Positions 14,835-23,845 of a stretch of 64,000 nt of DNA are shown piece after piece. The notes beneath the pieces were generated by a model that was not told the DNA's origin, made no database searches, and saw only the letters and a list, made by a program, of their open reading frames with translations. The DNA is taken from positions 806,001-870,000 of the forward strand of contig NZ_CP120374.1 of the NCBI RefSeq assembly GCF_029892065.1, written 5' to 3'. The stretch comes from Sinorhizobium garamanticum. GTDB lineage: Bacteria > Pseudomonadota > Alphaproteobacteria > Rhizobiales > Rhizobiaceae. The position numbers and the translations under genes are program-made. How positions within the stretch are numbered: the stretch's first letter is position 1; every line of letters starts with the position of its first letter.

Positions 14835-17665
14835 TATCCACTCCTCCCTGAAATGGCCGCCTCGCTTCCCGCCAGGCGGAGAATGACAAACAGCCCCGCG
14901 CCCGCCAGCGCGGTCATTCCGATGATCGCCGCAGCGCCAGAGTAGCCTGCCGTGTCGGTCATCGACCCGATCACCAGCAGCCCGGTGATGGCTCCGCCGC
15001 GTTCGATTACCCTGATGGTTCCGAGCACGGCGCTCATGCCGAGATGCGCCAGAGGGCCTTCCGCCGCATCCATGACCAGCGCAGTCTGCGGCCCGCCGGC
15101 CAGGCCGAGCGCAATGCCGGCACCGATCGAAGCGGCGAGCGTCGACCAGGCCGAGGGAAATAGTCCGGCAATGAGCAAGCTCACGCCTGTCAAGATCGAG
15201 CACGTCGTAAGCAGCAGGCTCGGCGCGGCGAGCCAGGCGGGCAGCCGTACCTCGGCATAACCGCCGAGTATCAGTGCCAGAAAGAAGAACATCATGACGC
15301 GCGCGATTTCGGAAATCGATGCGCCCAGAGCGTCCATCTGCAGCGCCAGCAAGTAGGAGATAAAGACGTGGTCGACGATCGCCAGCGGGATCACGCTGCC
15401 GAGTGCCACCGCAGCGAAGATCGGGCTGCGCATCGGCGCCAGGATATTGAACGAGAGCTTGTCCTCCGCCTCGCTGCTTTGTTCAGCATGTGGCGTCGAC
15501 CCGCCGACCGGCAGCATCCGCCAGATCAACAAGGCCGAGACGACGGACAGGATCGCGCAGACGACGAAGACCGGTCGCTGGCCCAAACGGTCGGCGAGAA
15601 TCCCACCGAGTGCGGTCGCCGCGAAGACGCCGCTGAAAAGGGTCGCCCGGAAGAGGCTGATCGAACGCGATCTTGCCTCCTTCGGCAACATGTCGAGCGC
15701 GTAGTCCTGGCAGGCGAGTGAGGCGAGCGCAAAGGCGAGGCCATTGACCCCATGGCAGACAATCACTTCGACGATGTTGCCGGCGAGGTAGAGCCCGAAC
15801 TTTGCGAAGAAGGTCGCCAGTGCTGCAGCGATGAACAGTCGGCGATAGCCTATTCGTCGGCCGAATGGTCGCGCGAGCGGTGCACCCAGAAGGGCGGCGC
15901 CGAGATAGGCCGCCAGTGGAAGACCGATCACCACCCCCTCGCCGAGCGAGGGGAAAGGGTTAGCCTGCGCTCTGGCATAGAGTGAAAAGAAAGAAAGAGG
16001 CAATTCGTCCGCCATTGCAAACAGGAATAGCGGCAGGCGCACGTCGGTCAGGCTGCAGAACCGCATCACTGCCGGCCGGCGCCCCGAAATCCGGAACCCG
16101 GGTTCGAGTGCGACCACCTGCGATCTATCCGAACCATCGGCGCCCCTGAGGGTGGGTGCCGCAGCCAGCACGTTCAGCCGTTCCGCCCGTTCGGAAAGCA
16201 GGTTTCCAAGCCTCTCGACAACGTTGCGACCGGTTGCGACCAGCCGCTTTGAGAAGTCGCCGGCTGCCTGTAGTTCGGCGAGGTGCTGCAGCCGGTCGAG
16301 AGGCCCCGTCACCGATCGGCTCATCATCACCACGATCAGTTCGAATGCGAACAGCAGGATCACCAGCACGACGACGCCGAGATCCAGGACGACATCGCGG
16401 AACTGGGCAGCGATGTAGTCAAGGTTGGTCTCGGTCACGAGTTCCCCGATCCGCACCCCGTCAACCAAGATCGGGAAGACCGTGCGATCGGCACCACCAC
16501 CACCAACCTGGGCCTGGCCGACCTCGATCACCGGCCGATCCGTCGACACGGCGAAGTAGGAGATTTCAGGAAAATCAGCCAGCAGATGGTCGAAATACTC
16601 TGCCGCTCCAACCAGACCCCCGACCGGAACGCCCGCCTCGACCGTGCGCTGGATGTCGGCGGTCGCGATTGAGCCTATCAATTGGGTGCGCCGGGCAATC
16701 TCCGGGCGGAAGGAATCGCTGATGCTGAGATAGGCAAGATAGCCAAGCGTGAGCGCGCTGCCGAGGGTAAGAACGGCAATGACTGGTGTGAGGCGGCGGG
16801 CAAAGCTGCGGGTTGCCGCACGCTCGGGAACGCCGACCAGCACCGTCTCGCGCGGACCGGCGGAGGCGTGGGGCGATGCCTCGACTTCTTCGGATCCCAG
16901 CGCCTGCAGCGCTCGGCGATACTTCTCCGAAGCGGCGTCCAACTGCTCCTGCAGCTTGGCGAGCGCCAGCGCGATCTGTTCGGGGAGAACCCGGCCGTTG
17001 TGCCTGCTCGCAGCCGCAAGAGTTTCGGTCGGGCTTCCGCCAATCGCGGCTAGCGTGCCTTCGAGGCGCCTCAGTCCGCCCCCGACGGCGTCGGCTCGGG
17101 CTCGGACCATCAGATAGGCGATGCCGGTGAAGAGCACGAAAAGCCCCGTAGCCCCCACAATGATCTGCTGCGCGACGCTGGTGCTCCGTGCGTCCAGTTC
17201 CGACTTCGGATACACCGCGAGAATTCCCCCGACCACCACCCCGTCGTCGTCCAGGATCGAGGTCCCGCTGATCAGGTTGCGGTCGGTCTCAAAGCCCCAC
17301 CGTCCGGCGACGTCTTTGGCCTGGACGTCGAGTACCTCCTGCGCGACCCGCTCGAGCTCGCCACGACCGCTTTGCTCGATGACAATTCCGGTCGGATTGA
17401 AGAGAATGACGTCGCTGATCGCCGCATCGGATGCCCGTGCCCGTTCGAGGAGCGCCAGCTTATTGCGCATCATTGAGACCGGAAGTCCGAGATCAACGAC
17501 CGAGCGGAACGGGCGCGCAGTTGCCTCCACCGTCACCGCGATACGCTGGCGAATCAGCTGGGAAAGGATGGCATCATGCTGCAGAATGCAGAGGATCGAA
17601 AGAACAGCAAGCGTCGCTGCGATGACCCCGATCAGCGCTATCCAAATCCGCACAATCAGAGACAC
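14834..17665 (-). CDS. Fusion of a two-module membrane sensor (HAMP-like) with an MFS permease
   Basis: A 943-residue protein from a GTG at 17665. In order: helix 1 at about residues 7-28, an extracytoplasmic segment of about 140 residues (VILFNPTGIVIEQSG, then GVVVGGILAVYPKSEL, Cache/PAS-like), helix 2 at about 167-187, a cytosolic coiled stretch (about 190-285), helix 3 at about 292-315, a second extracytoplasmic segment (about 316-420, with ISYFAVSTDRPVIEVG), helix 4 at about 425-448, and a HAMP-like linker (SRSVTGPLDRLQHLAEL). From about residue 540 a complete MFS transporter follows, with the loop GAPLARPFGRRIGYRRLF between helices 2 and 3. Sensor plus HAMP is normally joined to a kinase, cyclase or chemotaxis domain, so joining it to a transporter is unusual. 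It is coupled to the binding-protein gene downstream. Confidence 0.85.
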   Translation of the reverse strand: MSLIVRIWIALIGVIAATLAVLSILCILQHDAILSQLIRQRIAVTVEATARPFRSVVDLGLPVSMMRNKLALLERARASDAAISDVILFNPTGIVIEQSGRGELERVAQEVLDVQAKDVAGRWGFETDRNLISGTSILDDDGVVVGGILAVYPKSELDARSTSVAQQIIVGATGLFVLFTGIAYLMVRARADAVGGGLRRLEGTLAAIGGSPTETLAAASRHNGRVLPEQIALALAKLQEQLDAASEKYRRALQALGSEEVEASPHASAGPRETVLVGVPERAATRSFARRLTPVIAVLTLGSALTLGYLAYLSISDSFRPEIARRTQLIGSIATADIQRTVEAGVPVGGLVGAAEYFDHLLADFPEISYFAVSTDRPVIEVGQAQVGGGGADRTVFPILVDGVRIGELVTETNLDYIAAQFRDVVLDLGVVVLVILLFAFELIVVMMSRSVTGPLDRLQHLAELQAAGDFSKRLVATGRNVVERLGNLLSERAERLNVLAAAPTLRGADGSDRSQVVALEPGFRISGRRPAVMRFCSLTDVRLPLFLFAMADELPLSFFSLYARAQANPFPSLGEGVVIGLPLAAYLGAALLGAPLARPFGRRIGYRRLFIAAALATFFAKFGLYLAGNIVEVIVCHGVNGLAFALASLACQDYALDMLPKEARSRSISLFRATLFSGVFAATALGGILADRLGQRPVFVVCAILSVVSALLIWRMLPVGGSTPHAEQSSEAEDKLSFNILAPMRSPIFAAVALGSVIPLAIVDHVFISYLLALQMDALGASISEIARVMMFFFLALILGGYAEVRLPAWLAAPSLLLTTCSILTGVSLLIAGLFPSAWSTLAASIGAGIALGLAGGPQTALVMDAAEGPLAHLGMSAVLGTIRVIERGGAITGLLVIGSMTDTAGYSGAAAIIGMTALAGAGLFVILRLAGSEAAISGRSG

Positions 17666-18320
17666 CTGACGCCCCCGCCAATCACGAGTGCCCTTTGTTT
17701 TTGACAGAACAACCTAACGCGGATTTCGCGTGCTGTCGATTACGCAGGATAAGTAGATCATTACTTCCAGGGGCTGATGGCACAGCTTCGCTAAATCGCG
17801 CCGAACAGTGACCCCAGGCACCAGAAGCTCAAGTGTCTGATCCAGCGGCTCTTTCTGGGACTTTCGGAGGGTCACGATAAGCGCCCTCTGGGATCGCCAG
17901 CCAACACCCAATTTCGCAATGAAATCCGCCGATTAATCCTGATTGACGTGGGGTCACTGTTCGGTGCGTTTTCAAAGAAGTTCCCTCAGAAAAGGCAAAT
18001 AGCTCGCTTGCGAGCCCAGAAAGCTGCTTAAATCATCTCTGCTGACCGCAACGGCTTCAGTGATCTCGTCATTGTCACGAGCTCTAAAAATTGCGCTCAA
18101 ACTGACCGAGGTCGATATTCAGTCGAACGTGAAAGATCATTCCTACACATGATCGGGGCGTTTCAAAATAGCGCACAGGTGACCGGACTTTACATCAGCC
18201 GCACCGACATTGAGTTCTTCTTCGATATCGCTGAGCGCCGAGCGGAAGAGGTCGTTTCCTTCGTTACGGGTCGTTCCGGTTTTGACAGCGAGCCGCCAAT
18301 CAGATCAATACGTCCGGCGT
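17666..18320. other. Intergenic stretch containing an IR-bounded element
   Basis: No gene is supported. It should contain the promoter of the sensor-MFS unit close to 17700. The 164-bp element at 17801-17964, bounded by a perfect inverted repeat, is listed separately. The sequence from 17970 to 18320 is less GC-rich than the neighbouring genes. Confidence 0.5.
17801..17964. repeat. 164-bp element with perfect 16-bp terminal inverted repeats (MITE- or IS-remnant-like)
   Basis: ccgaacagtgacccca (17801-17816) is the exact reverse complement of tggggtcactgttcgg (17949-17964). The 132 bases between them carry no gene. The size and ends suggest a non-autonomous element or the collapsed remnant of an insertion sequence. 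I could not identify a parent IS or a target-site duplication by eye. Confidence 0.6.
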
Positions 18321-18719
18321 TTAGCGTGTTGCGTTCGTGCGGCCGAATACGAATTTCTCGTCGTTCGTTTCGATGAATGATGCGACGAAAATGTTGTTCG
18401 GACGATAGCTTTCGCCCAAGTCCCTTTCTCCGGGAAACCGGTGCGAAGCGTGAATTTCTTTGACCTCGATGGTCGATAAATCGACATTGAGCGAGGAGCC
18501 TGAAGGCTGAAAACCTTCGAGACGGTACAATTCGGCATTCCAGATTTTGCGACCCTTAATAGGGCATACGCGCACCACCCGGGCAAGAAAACAGTGGCAA
18601 CCGATCGCGGCCGGCACGGACATCGCCGACGAAGCAGGGCCATGCTCGCGAACGTCGTCGTTGACGCCTTCGCTGTCCGGCGAGTTTTGGAGCACCTCAG
18701 TTCTTGCGCTCGTTGACAT
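18321..18719 (-). CDS. Hypothetical protein, unrecognised
   Basis: A 132-residue frame from an ATG at 18719. The composition is protein-like and soluble (GRKIWNAELYRLEGFQPSG, then EVKEIHASHRFPGERDLGES), with no leader and no membrane helix. The ribosome binding site is weak and the gene stands alone in a long low-density stretch, so it may be a spurious or decaying frame. No function can be proposed. Confidence 0.35.
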   Translation of the reverse strand: MSTSARTEVLQNSPDSEGVNDDVREHGPASSAMSVPAAIGCHCFLARVVRVCPIKGRKIWNAELYRLEGFQPSGSSLNVDLSTIEVKEIHASHRFPGERDLGESYRPNNIFVASFIETNDEKFVFGRTNATR

Positions 18720-18834
18720 TGCAGGTTAGCGCGTCGCATGGTTCCGTTTAATCGCGACGCGGTACCGCGGGCACAGACGCGGCACCGGCAGCACGCCGGA
18801 TGGCGTTGACGGCGGCGATATCGCGACGATGTTC

Positions 18835-19518
18835 TTAGACGACTGTTACTGTGAGTTCCCTCAACCCGTCGACATGGCCCTCAAGGCGGTCGCCACGCTT
18901 GACCGGACCGACACCAGCGGGTGTTCCGGTCATGATGATGTCGCCCGGGGCCAGCTGAAAGAGCCCTGAGAGATATGAGATCGCCTCCGGCACCTTCCAG
19001 ATCATTTGGTTCAGATCGCCGCTCTGGCGCAACTCGCCGTTGACCTTCAACCAGATAGCGCCCGCTTCCAAATGCCCGATCTCGCTTGCCCTGACGATCG
19101 GCGATACCGGAGCAGACTTCTCGAACGCCTTGGCGACCTCCCAAGGCCTGCCCATTTTCTTCGCCTCGTTTTGCAGATCGCGCCGGGTCATGTCCAAACC
19201 GATTGCGTAGCCGTAAACGTGCGACAGTGCCTGGTCGACCGGGATATTCTCGCCGCCCCTGCCGAGACAAACGACGAGCTCGATCTCGTGATGCACGTCC
19301 GATGTCCGGCTCGGATAGGGAAACTCACCATCGAGCACCAGATTGTCCGGATTCTTCTGAAAAAAGAAGGGCGCTTCGCGGTCAGGGTCATGGCCCATCT
19401 CTATCGCGTGGTCGGCATAGTTCCGACCCACGCAGTAGACACGTCGGAGTGGGAATAAGTCCAATGTATTCCTAATCGGGAGAGCAGTCACCGCGGCAGG
19501 CTTGAAGGCGTAGGACAT
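18835..19518 (-). CDS. Fumarylacetoacetate hydrolase family protein (fumarylpyruvate-hydrolase-like)
   Basis: About 227 residues, the short single-domain form of the FAH family. Diagnostic parts are RVYCVGRNYADHAIEMGHD, PFFFQKNPDNLV, the metal-binding HHEIELVVCLG and GLDMTRRDLQ, and MTGTPAGVGPVKRGD near the end. Short members cleave acylpyruvates such as fumarylpyruvate at the end of gentisate- or nicotinate-type ring breakdown. I start at the ATG at 19518, which has AAAGGG upstream. The ATG at 19542 has no ribosome binding site. It is the last gene of the importer operon (40 bases after the permease), implying that the imported substrate is converted to an acylpyruvate (inference). Confidence 0.85.
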   Translation of the reverse strand: MSYAFKPAAVTALPIRNTLDLFPLRRVYCVGRNYADHAIEMGHDPDREAPFFFQKNPDNLVLDGEFPYPSRTSDVHHEIELVVCLGRGGENIPVDQALSHVYGYAIGLDMTRRDLQNEAKKMGRPWEVAKAFEKSAPVSPIVRASEIGHLEAGAIWLKVNGELRQSGDLNQMIWKVPEAISYLSGLFQLAPGDIIMTGTPAGVGPVKRGDRLEGHVDGLRELTVTVV

Positions 19519-19557
19519 GGAGGAAATACCCTTTCTTTGCATGAGATTGAGATCGAG

Positions 19558-20325
19558 TCAGCCGCGGGTTGCGGCGTAGAACTCGACACGACGCTCAAGC
19601 CAGGCGAAGGCCTCGGCAAGCGCAAAGGCCAGCGCGAAGAGAACGATGAGAACCGCCCAGAAGTGCTCCATGAGAAACCGCGAGCCATAAAGCCTGAACA
19701 GTGCGCCGAAGCCGACGATCGATACTAGAAGCTGACCGATGATGACGCCCTTCACCGAGCGGATAACGCCGAGCCGAATTCCCGCCAGGATCTCCGGGAG
19801 CGCCGCCCAAACGTAAATCTGGCGAAACGTCTGCCAACGGCCGGCGCCGAAGCTTGCAGCCATTTCAATGAGCGAAGGGGAGATCGAGCGTACGCCCGCC
19901 CGCGTGTCGAGCACGATGATCCAGATGGCAAAGAGGACGACCGTGAGGATGATCGTCGTCTGGCCAAGCCCGAAAAGCACCATGATCACCGGGACCAGGG
20001 CTGTCAGGGGCGCCGAGAGAAAAAGGTTGACCCAAGGCAGAAAAATTCGGTCGGCCACAACCGAGCTCCCCATCAGGATGCCGAGCGGCACGCCTACCAG
20101 GATCGCGATCAGGTTACCGGCTACAAAGGCGGACGCCGTCACTCCGAAGGCTGAAAGAAACGTCTCCGTCGGCACAATCTCGAGGGCTCGCAAGACGACG
20201 CGGGAGAGCGGCGGCAGCAGGATCGTGAGCTTGAGCTGACCGACGATTTCCCAAAGGAGCCCCCAGAGGAGGAGAGAACCGGTCATGGGAATGCTATGCC
20301 CGAAGACGATCATGGCGCGCCTCAC
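19558..20325 (-). CDS. NitT/TauT-type ABC importer permease (1)
   Basis: About 255 residues with six predicted helices and the BPD_transp_1 coupling loop near LIEMAASFGAGRWQTF (EAA-like: 'A..fGA..wq.f') followed by LPEILAGIRLGVIRSVKGVI. This is the SsuC/TauC style of permease used for nitrate, sulfonates and aromatic acids. The GTG start at 20325 overlaps the stop of the ATPase gene (GTGA). It forms the channel with the second permease at 21122-21997, so the importer has a heterodimeric membrane part. Confidence 0.85.
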   Translation of the reverse strand: MRRAMIVFGHSIPMTGSLLLWGLLWEIVGQLKLTILLPPLSRVVLRALEIVPTETFLSAFGVTASAFVAGNLIAILVGVPLGILMGSSVVADRIFLPWVNLFLSAPLTALVPVIMVLFGLGQTTIILTVVLFAIWIIVLDTRAGVRSISPSLIEMAASFGAGRWQTFRQIYVWAALPEILAGIRLGVIRSVKGVIIGQLLVSIVGFGALFRLYGSRFLMEHFWAVLIVLFALAFALAEAFAWLERRVEFYAATRG

Positions 20326-21125
20326 TCGATATAGGTCTTCAGCGACTGCCAGATGGCATCCACCGTGTCGAGATAGGCCGGGTGGCGCCGGATTGCGTCT
20401 GGATCGCCGCCACGCTCAATCGCCGGCTCGATGATCTGGGCGATCCTGCCCGGTCGCGCCGACAGGAGCACGATCCGGTCGGAGACATAGACCGCTTCCT
20501 CGATGGAATGCGTAACGAAGATAAAGGTCCTTTTCTCCCTGGCGATGAGGGTAAGAAGATCCTCCTGGAATTTTCGCCGGGTCTGTTCGTCAACGGCCGA
20601 GAAGGGCTCGTCCATCAGCAGAACATCCGCGTTCACTGCCAGTGCCCGCGCGAGGCCGACGCGCTGGCGCATCCCGCCCGAAAGCTCGTGCGGATAGCGC
20701 GCTTCGAAGCCGGCGAGGCCGACCTGGGAGATATAGCTTCGGGCGATCTCCTCGCGTTCGCTTTTTGCGATCCCACGCATTTCGAGCCCGAAGGCGACGT
20801 TGCGCAGCACATTTGCCCAAGGCATCAAAGCGAAGTCCTGGAAGACAAAGGCGCGTTCCGGCCCGGGACCGGCTACGGGTCGATCATTGACAAGCACTTC
20901 GCCTGAGGTTGCCGGCAGAAGCCCCGCTATGATCTTGAGCAGCGTCGTCTTTCCACACCCGGACGGTCCCAGCAGGGAAGTGAGCTGGCCACGAGGAAAG
21001 TCGACGTTGATGTTCTCGAGCGCGGTGACCACGCCCGCATAGACTTTGCCGACATTGCGAACGCTGACCGCGCAATCAGTGACCGGGGAAGGGTCGGTAA
21101 AGAACTGATGTGCCAGCGCGGTCAT
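20322..21125 (-). CDS. NitT/TauT-type ABC importer ATPase
   Basis: 267 residues with Walker A GPSGCGKTTLLKIIAGLLPA, the Q loop VFQDFALMPWANVL, signature LSGGMRQRVGLARAL, Walker B VLLMDEPFSAVDEQ and the H-loop FVTHSIEEAVYVSDR. It powers uptake through the two flanking permeases. It overlaps both (ATGA with the upstream permease and GTGA with the downstream one), which is usual for a single translational unit. No extra regulatory domain follows the nucleotide-binding domain. Confidence 0.9.
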   Translation of the reverse strand: MTALAHQFFTDPSPVTDCAVSVRNVGKVYAGVVTALENINVDFPRGQLTSLLGPSGCGKTTLLKIIAGLLPATSGEVLVNDRPVAGPGPERAFVFQDFALMPWANVLRNVAFGLEMRGIAKSEREEIARSYISQVGLAGFEARYPHELSGGMRQRVGLARALAVNADVLLMDEPFSAVDEQTRRKFQEDLLTLIAREKRTFIFVTHSIEEAVYVSDRIVLLSARPGRIAQIIEPAIERGGDPDAIRRHPAYLDTVDAIWQSLKTYIE

Positions 21126-21997
21126 GAGACGGCTCGCTTTTCCGGCCTGAAGATCATGACCTCGACGCGACCGAGCACCTCGATGAAGAGCACGGAGAAC
21201 GCGATGATGGAAAGGATCGCCGCATACATCGTCGGATAATCGGCAATGGAGCGGCTATAGGTGATCAGATCACCGACGCCAGTCGGCGTAATCAGTAGCT
21301 CGGCCAGCACGGCACCGATGAAGCCCGAAGCGCAGCCAAGACGCAGGCCCGCGAAGATGACGGGGCTTGCCGCCGGCAGAATGATCCGGGTGATTACCTT
21401 ACGCCGGGTTGCCAGAAAGGATTCGCCCATCTCGATGAGTGATTTCGGGGTATGGCGGACCGCGGCAAAGGAATTCAGTACGATGACCGGCATCGCCATT
21501 ATACAGACGACGATCGTCTTCGACGTAAGGCCGATGCCGTACGCGAAGACGATCAGGGGGATAAGGGCAGCCAGCGGGGCCGACTGCGCCACAACGAAAA
21601 TCGGCGACGCGAGCCATTCGGTCTTCGGACTGAGGCCCATAGCGACACCGAGACCCACGCCGAGGACCACCGAGATTACCAGTCCGAGCGCAAGCGGCTG
21701 AAGCGTCACGGCGAACGCCCCAACGAGCGAACCGTCCGCGCTTATCGACCACAAGGCGGCCATCGTTTCGCTAAAGGTCGGGAAGGCGGGACTGATCGGA
21801 ACCAGCCCGGCCCACTCCCAAGCGCCGCTAAGAACGGCCGCCGAGAGAAAGCTCAGCGTGAGGTGATGTGTGGCGAAGGAAGCGAGCGCGTTTGGGCGTT
21901 TGTCCCGTAGCGCTTTCCCCGAAGCCCGAAAGGGAACGACACGAGAGAACCGAAAGCCCTGAGGCTCGGCCCCGATCCCCAAGCGATGCTCAGCCAC
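21122..21997 (-). CDS. NitT/TauT-type ABC importer permease (2)
   Basis: About 291 residues. After a soluble N-terminal stretch of about 50 residues come six helices, with the coupling segment LIEMGESFLATRRKVITRI and then LPAASPVIFAGLRLGCASGF. The open frame extends back to 22048, inside the binding-protein gene. I prefer the GTG at 21997, which overlaps the end of that gene and has AAAGGCGAAG upstream. The exact start is uncertain. It pairs with the permease at 19558-20325. Confidence 0.8.
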   Translation of the reverse strand: MAEHRLGIGAEPQGFRFSRVVPFRASGKALRDKRPNALASFATHHLTLSFLSAAVLSGAWEWAGLVPISPAFPTFSETMAALWSISADGSLVGAFAVTLQPLALGLVISVVLGVGLGVAMGLSPKTEWLASPIFVVAQSAPLAALIPLIVFAYGIGLTSKTIVVCIMAMPVIVLNSFAAVRHTPKSLIEMGESFLATRRKVITRIILPAASPVIFAGLRLGCASGFIGAVLAELLITPTGVGDLITYSRSIADYPTMYAAILSIIAFSVLFIEVLGRVEVMIFRPEKRAVS

Positions 21998-22982
21998 CGA
22001 TCTTCGCCTTTGCCGCTTTGATCGGGCCGAAGTCCCAGAATTCCTCAATCTTCAGATTCTCGGCCGGTCCTTCGAGTTGTCCCGAAGAAGTGTAGAAGAC
22101 AAAGTCATCCTTGGCGATCTTCTCGCTTGCTCCCTCCGGGTTCCAAAGTCCCGCTTCGACCCCCTCCTTGTAGTAGCTGTCGACCTCGGCAAGCACCTCC
22201 GCCGGCTGATCGGAGAGGAGCTTTCTAGCCGCTCTTTCTTTTTCGACGACGGTTGGATCCGCATTCATTTCCCGCCAGAGCGTGAGAAGCTCTTGCGTCA
22301 GGATGGTCGCTGACTCTGAATGATCCTTTATCCATTTCTCATTTGCGAACAGGATTTCGTCGGAAACCTTCTCCTCAATGCCGGGAAGAACGTGGAAGCG
22401 GTCGGGTGCCTGCTTGAGAAGCAGGTTCTTGTTCGACAGATCGACGATTGTCGCCTTGATGGTTCCGTTCAGCATGGCGACGACCCGGTTTTCCGAACCC
22501 GGCACATAGGAGCGCTGCCCGAATTCGATCCCCTCTCTCGCCGCGATCACGTTTCCATAGGCTTCGGTGGCTGTTCCGCGGGCGTGAAAGGTGAAGGGCT
22601 GCCCATCAAGATCCTTCCAGGTTTTGTACTCGGTCGAGACCACCGGGAAGAAGACGAGGGTGGAAACCTGGAAGATGTTCCGCAACGGCACCTTCGTCTT
22701 CTGAATGATGGAATAGGGTGTGCCGATACCGACATCCGCCTGACCGCCGACGATCGCCTGGATCGCCAACTCCTCTTCTGCAAAGGAGGTCAGTTCGTAG
22801 TCGAGGCCCTTTTCCCTGGCGCGCTCGAGCGCGATCAGGAAGGCGAGAGTCTCGACTGAAACGACGTCACCGAGCGCGACGCGAACCCTTTCCTGCGCCG
22901 CGGCAGTCTCAAGGCCGCCGAGGCTGATCACCGTGACAGCGCCGGCAACGACGGCGCCCGCTATCCTGCTCCACAGTGTCAT
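21990..22982 (-). CDS. NitT/TauT-type ABC importer binding protein
   Basis: 330 residues with a signal peptide (AGAVVAGAVTVISLGG, cleavage likely after AAA). The mature part has the NMT1/ThiY-like fold: RVRVALGDVVSVETLAFLIA, the ELAIQAIVGGQADVGIG loop, and ATEAYGNVIAAREGIEFGQR. It captures the substrate in the periplasm. The ligand cannot be read from the sequence, but the FAH-type enzyme in the same operon favours an aromatic or acylpyruvate-yielding acid. It is the first gene of the operon, with GGGAGGAA before the ATG, and is divergent from the GntR regulator. Confidence 0.85.
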   Translation of the reverse strand: MTLWSRIAGAVVAGAVTVISLGGLETAAAQERVRVALGDVVSVETLAFLIALERAREKGLDYELTSFAEEELAIQAIVGGQADVGIGTPYSIIQKTKVPLRNIFQVSTLVFFPVVSTEYKTWKDLDGQPFTFHARGTATEAYGNVIAAREGIEFGQRSYVPGSENRVVAMLNGTIKATIVDLSNKNLLLKQAPDRFHVLPGIEEKVSDEILFANEKWIKDHSESATILTQELLTLWREMNADPTVVEKERAARKLLSDQPAEVLAEVDSYYKEGVEAGLWNPEGASEKIAKDDFVFYTSSGQLEGPAENLKIEEFWDFGPIKAAKAKIGG

Positions 22983-23038
22983 CGGTTCCTCCCGTTTATT
23001 TCATTCCCAGCACTGTGTGCCCAACACATATCAGTGTC

Positions 23039-23068
23039 AACCAATCCGTTGCCAAAGCGCGATTGGTT
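23039..23068. promoter_or_regulatory. Inverted repeat in the divergent promoter, possible GntR operator
   Basis: aaccaat (23039-23045) and attggtt (23062-23068) form a perfect 7-bp inverted repeat with a 16-base spacer between the binding-protein operon and the divergent FCD-GntR gene. The position fits an operator for that regulator. The spacing is longer than in typical FadR-type sites, so this is tentative. Confidence 0.4.
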
Positions 23069-23110
23069 ACGATATAAGAGGGCGTTGATCAGGATGAAAG
23101 CGGGATTTAT

Positions 23111-23845
23111 ATGACGCTGTTTACCGAGGACAGGCTGCACTCCGCGACCGCAGCGGAGGCCGATCTAGGCGGCGGACAAAGCGCGCTCGTGCAGCTTCGC
23201 GCATACTTGGCGCAAGGGAAGTTTCCGCCGGCAACGCGGCTTCCGCCGGAGCGCGAATTGGCCGAAATTCTGGGCGTTTCGCGTGGCGACCTGCGCAAGG
23301 CGCTCGCAATCCTGGAAGACCAGGGCGAACTTTGGCGTCATGTCGGCAAGGGCACCTTCATTGGGGCTCGGCCGGCGGGTGACCTTTCATCGGTCGCCAA
23401 CATCGCCAACCAGACGAGCCCGGCCGAGGTGATGCATGCCCGCCTTGTCATCGAGCCAGAGCTGGCCCGGGAGGCGGCGCTTCACGCCACAGCGGAAGAC
23501 GTCCGAACCCTAAGGCATTGCGCCTCAAGCGCCCGCATGGCGGAGACATGGCGCCAGTATGAGAATTGGGACAACCGGCTCCATCGAGCCATCGCCCAAG
23601 CATCGAGAAACGCCCTGCTCCTGGCCGTCTTCGACACGATTAACGCCGTGCGCCGGACGGTGGTGTGGGGCCGCCTTCGGGACGATCTGCCACGCCCTCC
23701 CGCCGATCACCACAGCTTTGCCGATCACGATGCTATCGTGGACGCGATCGAGGAGCGTAATCTTAGTGCCGCCGCAAATGGCATGCGCCTCCATCTGCAG
23801 CGCGTCCAGGCGCGGCTGCTTGGCCGCCGCGATATCGCTGGCTAG
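23111..23845 (+). CDS. GntR-family regulator with FCD ligand domain
   Basis: 244 residues. The N-terminal winged helix (FPPATRLPPERELAEILGVS then RGDLRKALAILEDQGELWRH) is the GntR type. The C-terminal all-helical FCD domain contains MHARLVIEPELAREAALHAT and ends in HDAIVDAIEERNLSAAANGM. The FCD pocket binds small acids with a metal. It is divergent from the NitT/TauT importer operon, so it most likely represses that operon until the substrate or an intermediate appears (inference). Confidence 0.85.
   Translation: MTLFTEDRLHSATAAEADLGGGQSALVQLRAYLAQGKFPPATRLPPERELAEILGVSRGDLRKALAILEDQGELWRHVGKGTFIGARPAGDLSSVANIANQTSPAEVMHARLVIEPELAREAALHATAEDVRTLRHCASSARMAETWRQYENWDNRLHRAIAQASRNALLLAVFDTINAVRRTVVWGRLRDDLPRPPADHHSFADHDAIVDAIEERNLSAAANGMRLHLQRVQARLLGRRDIAG

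Noticed and set aside
17801..17964. Naming a specific IS family for the 16-bp inverted repeats
   Set aside because: No transposase remnant could be recognised and a database of IS ends was not available, so only a MITE- or remnant-like element is claimed.
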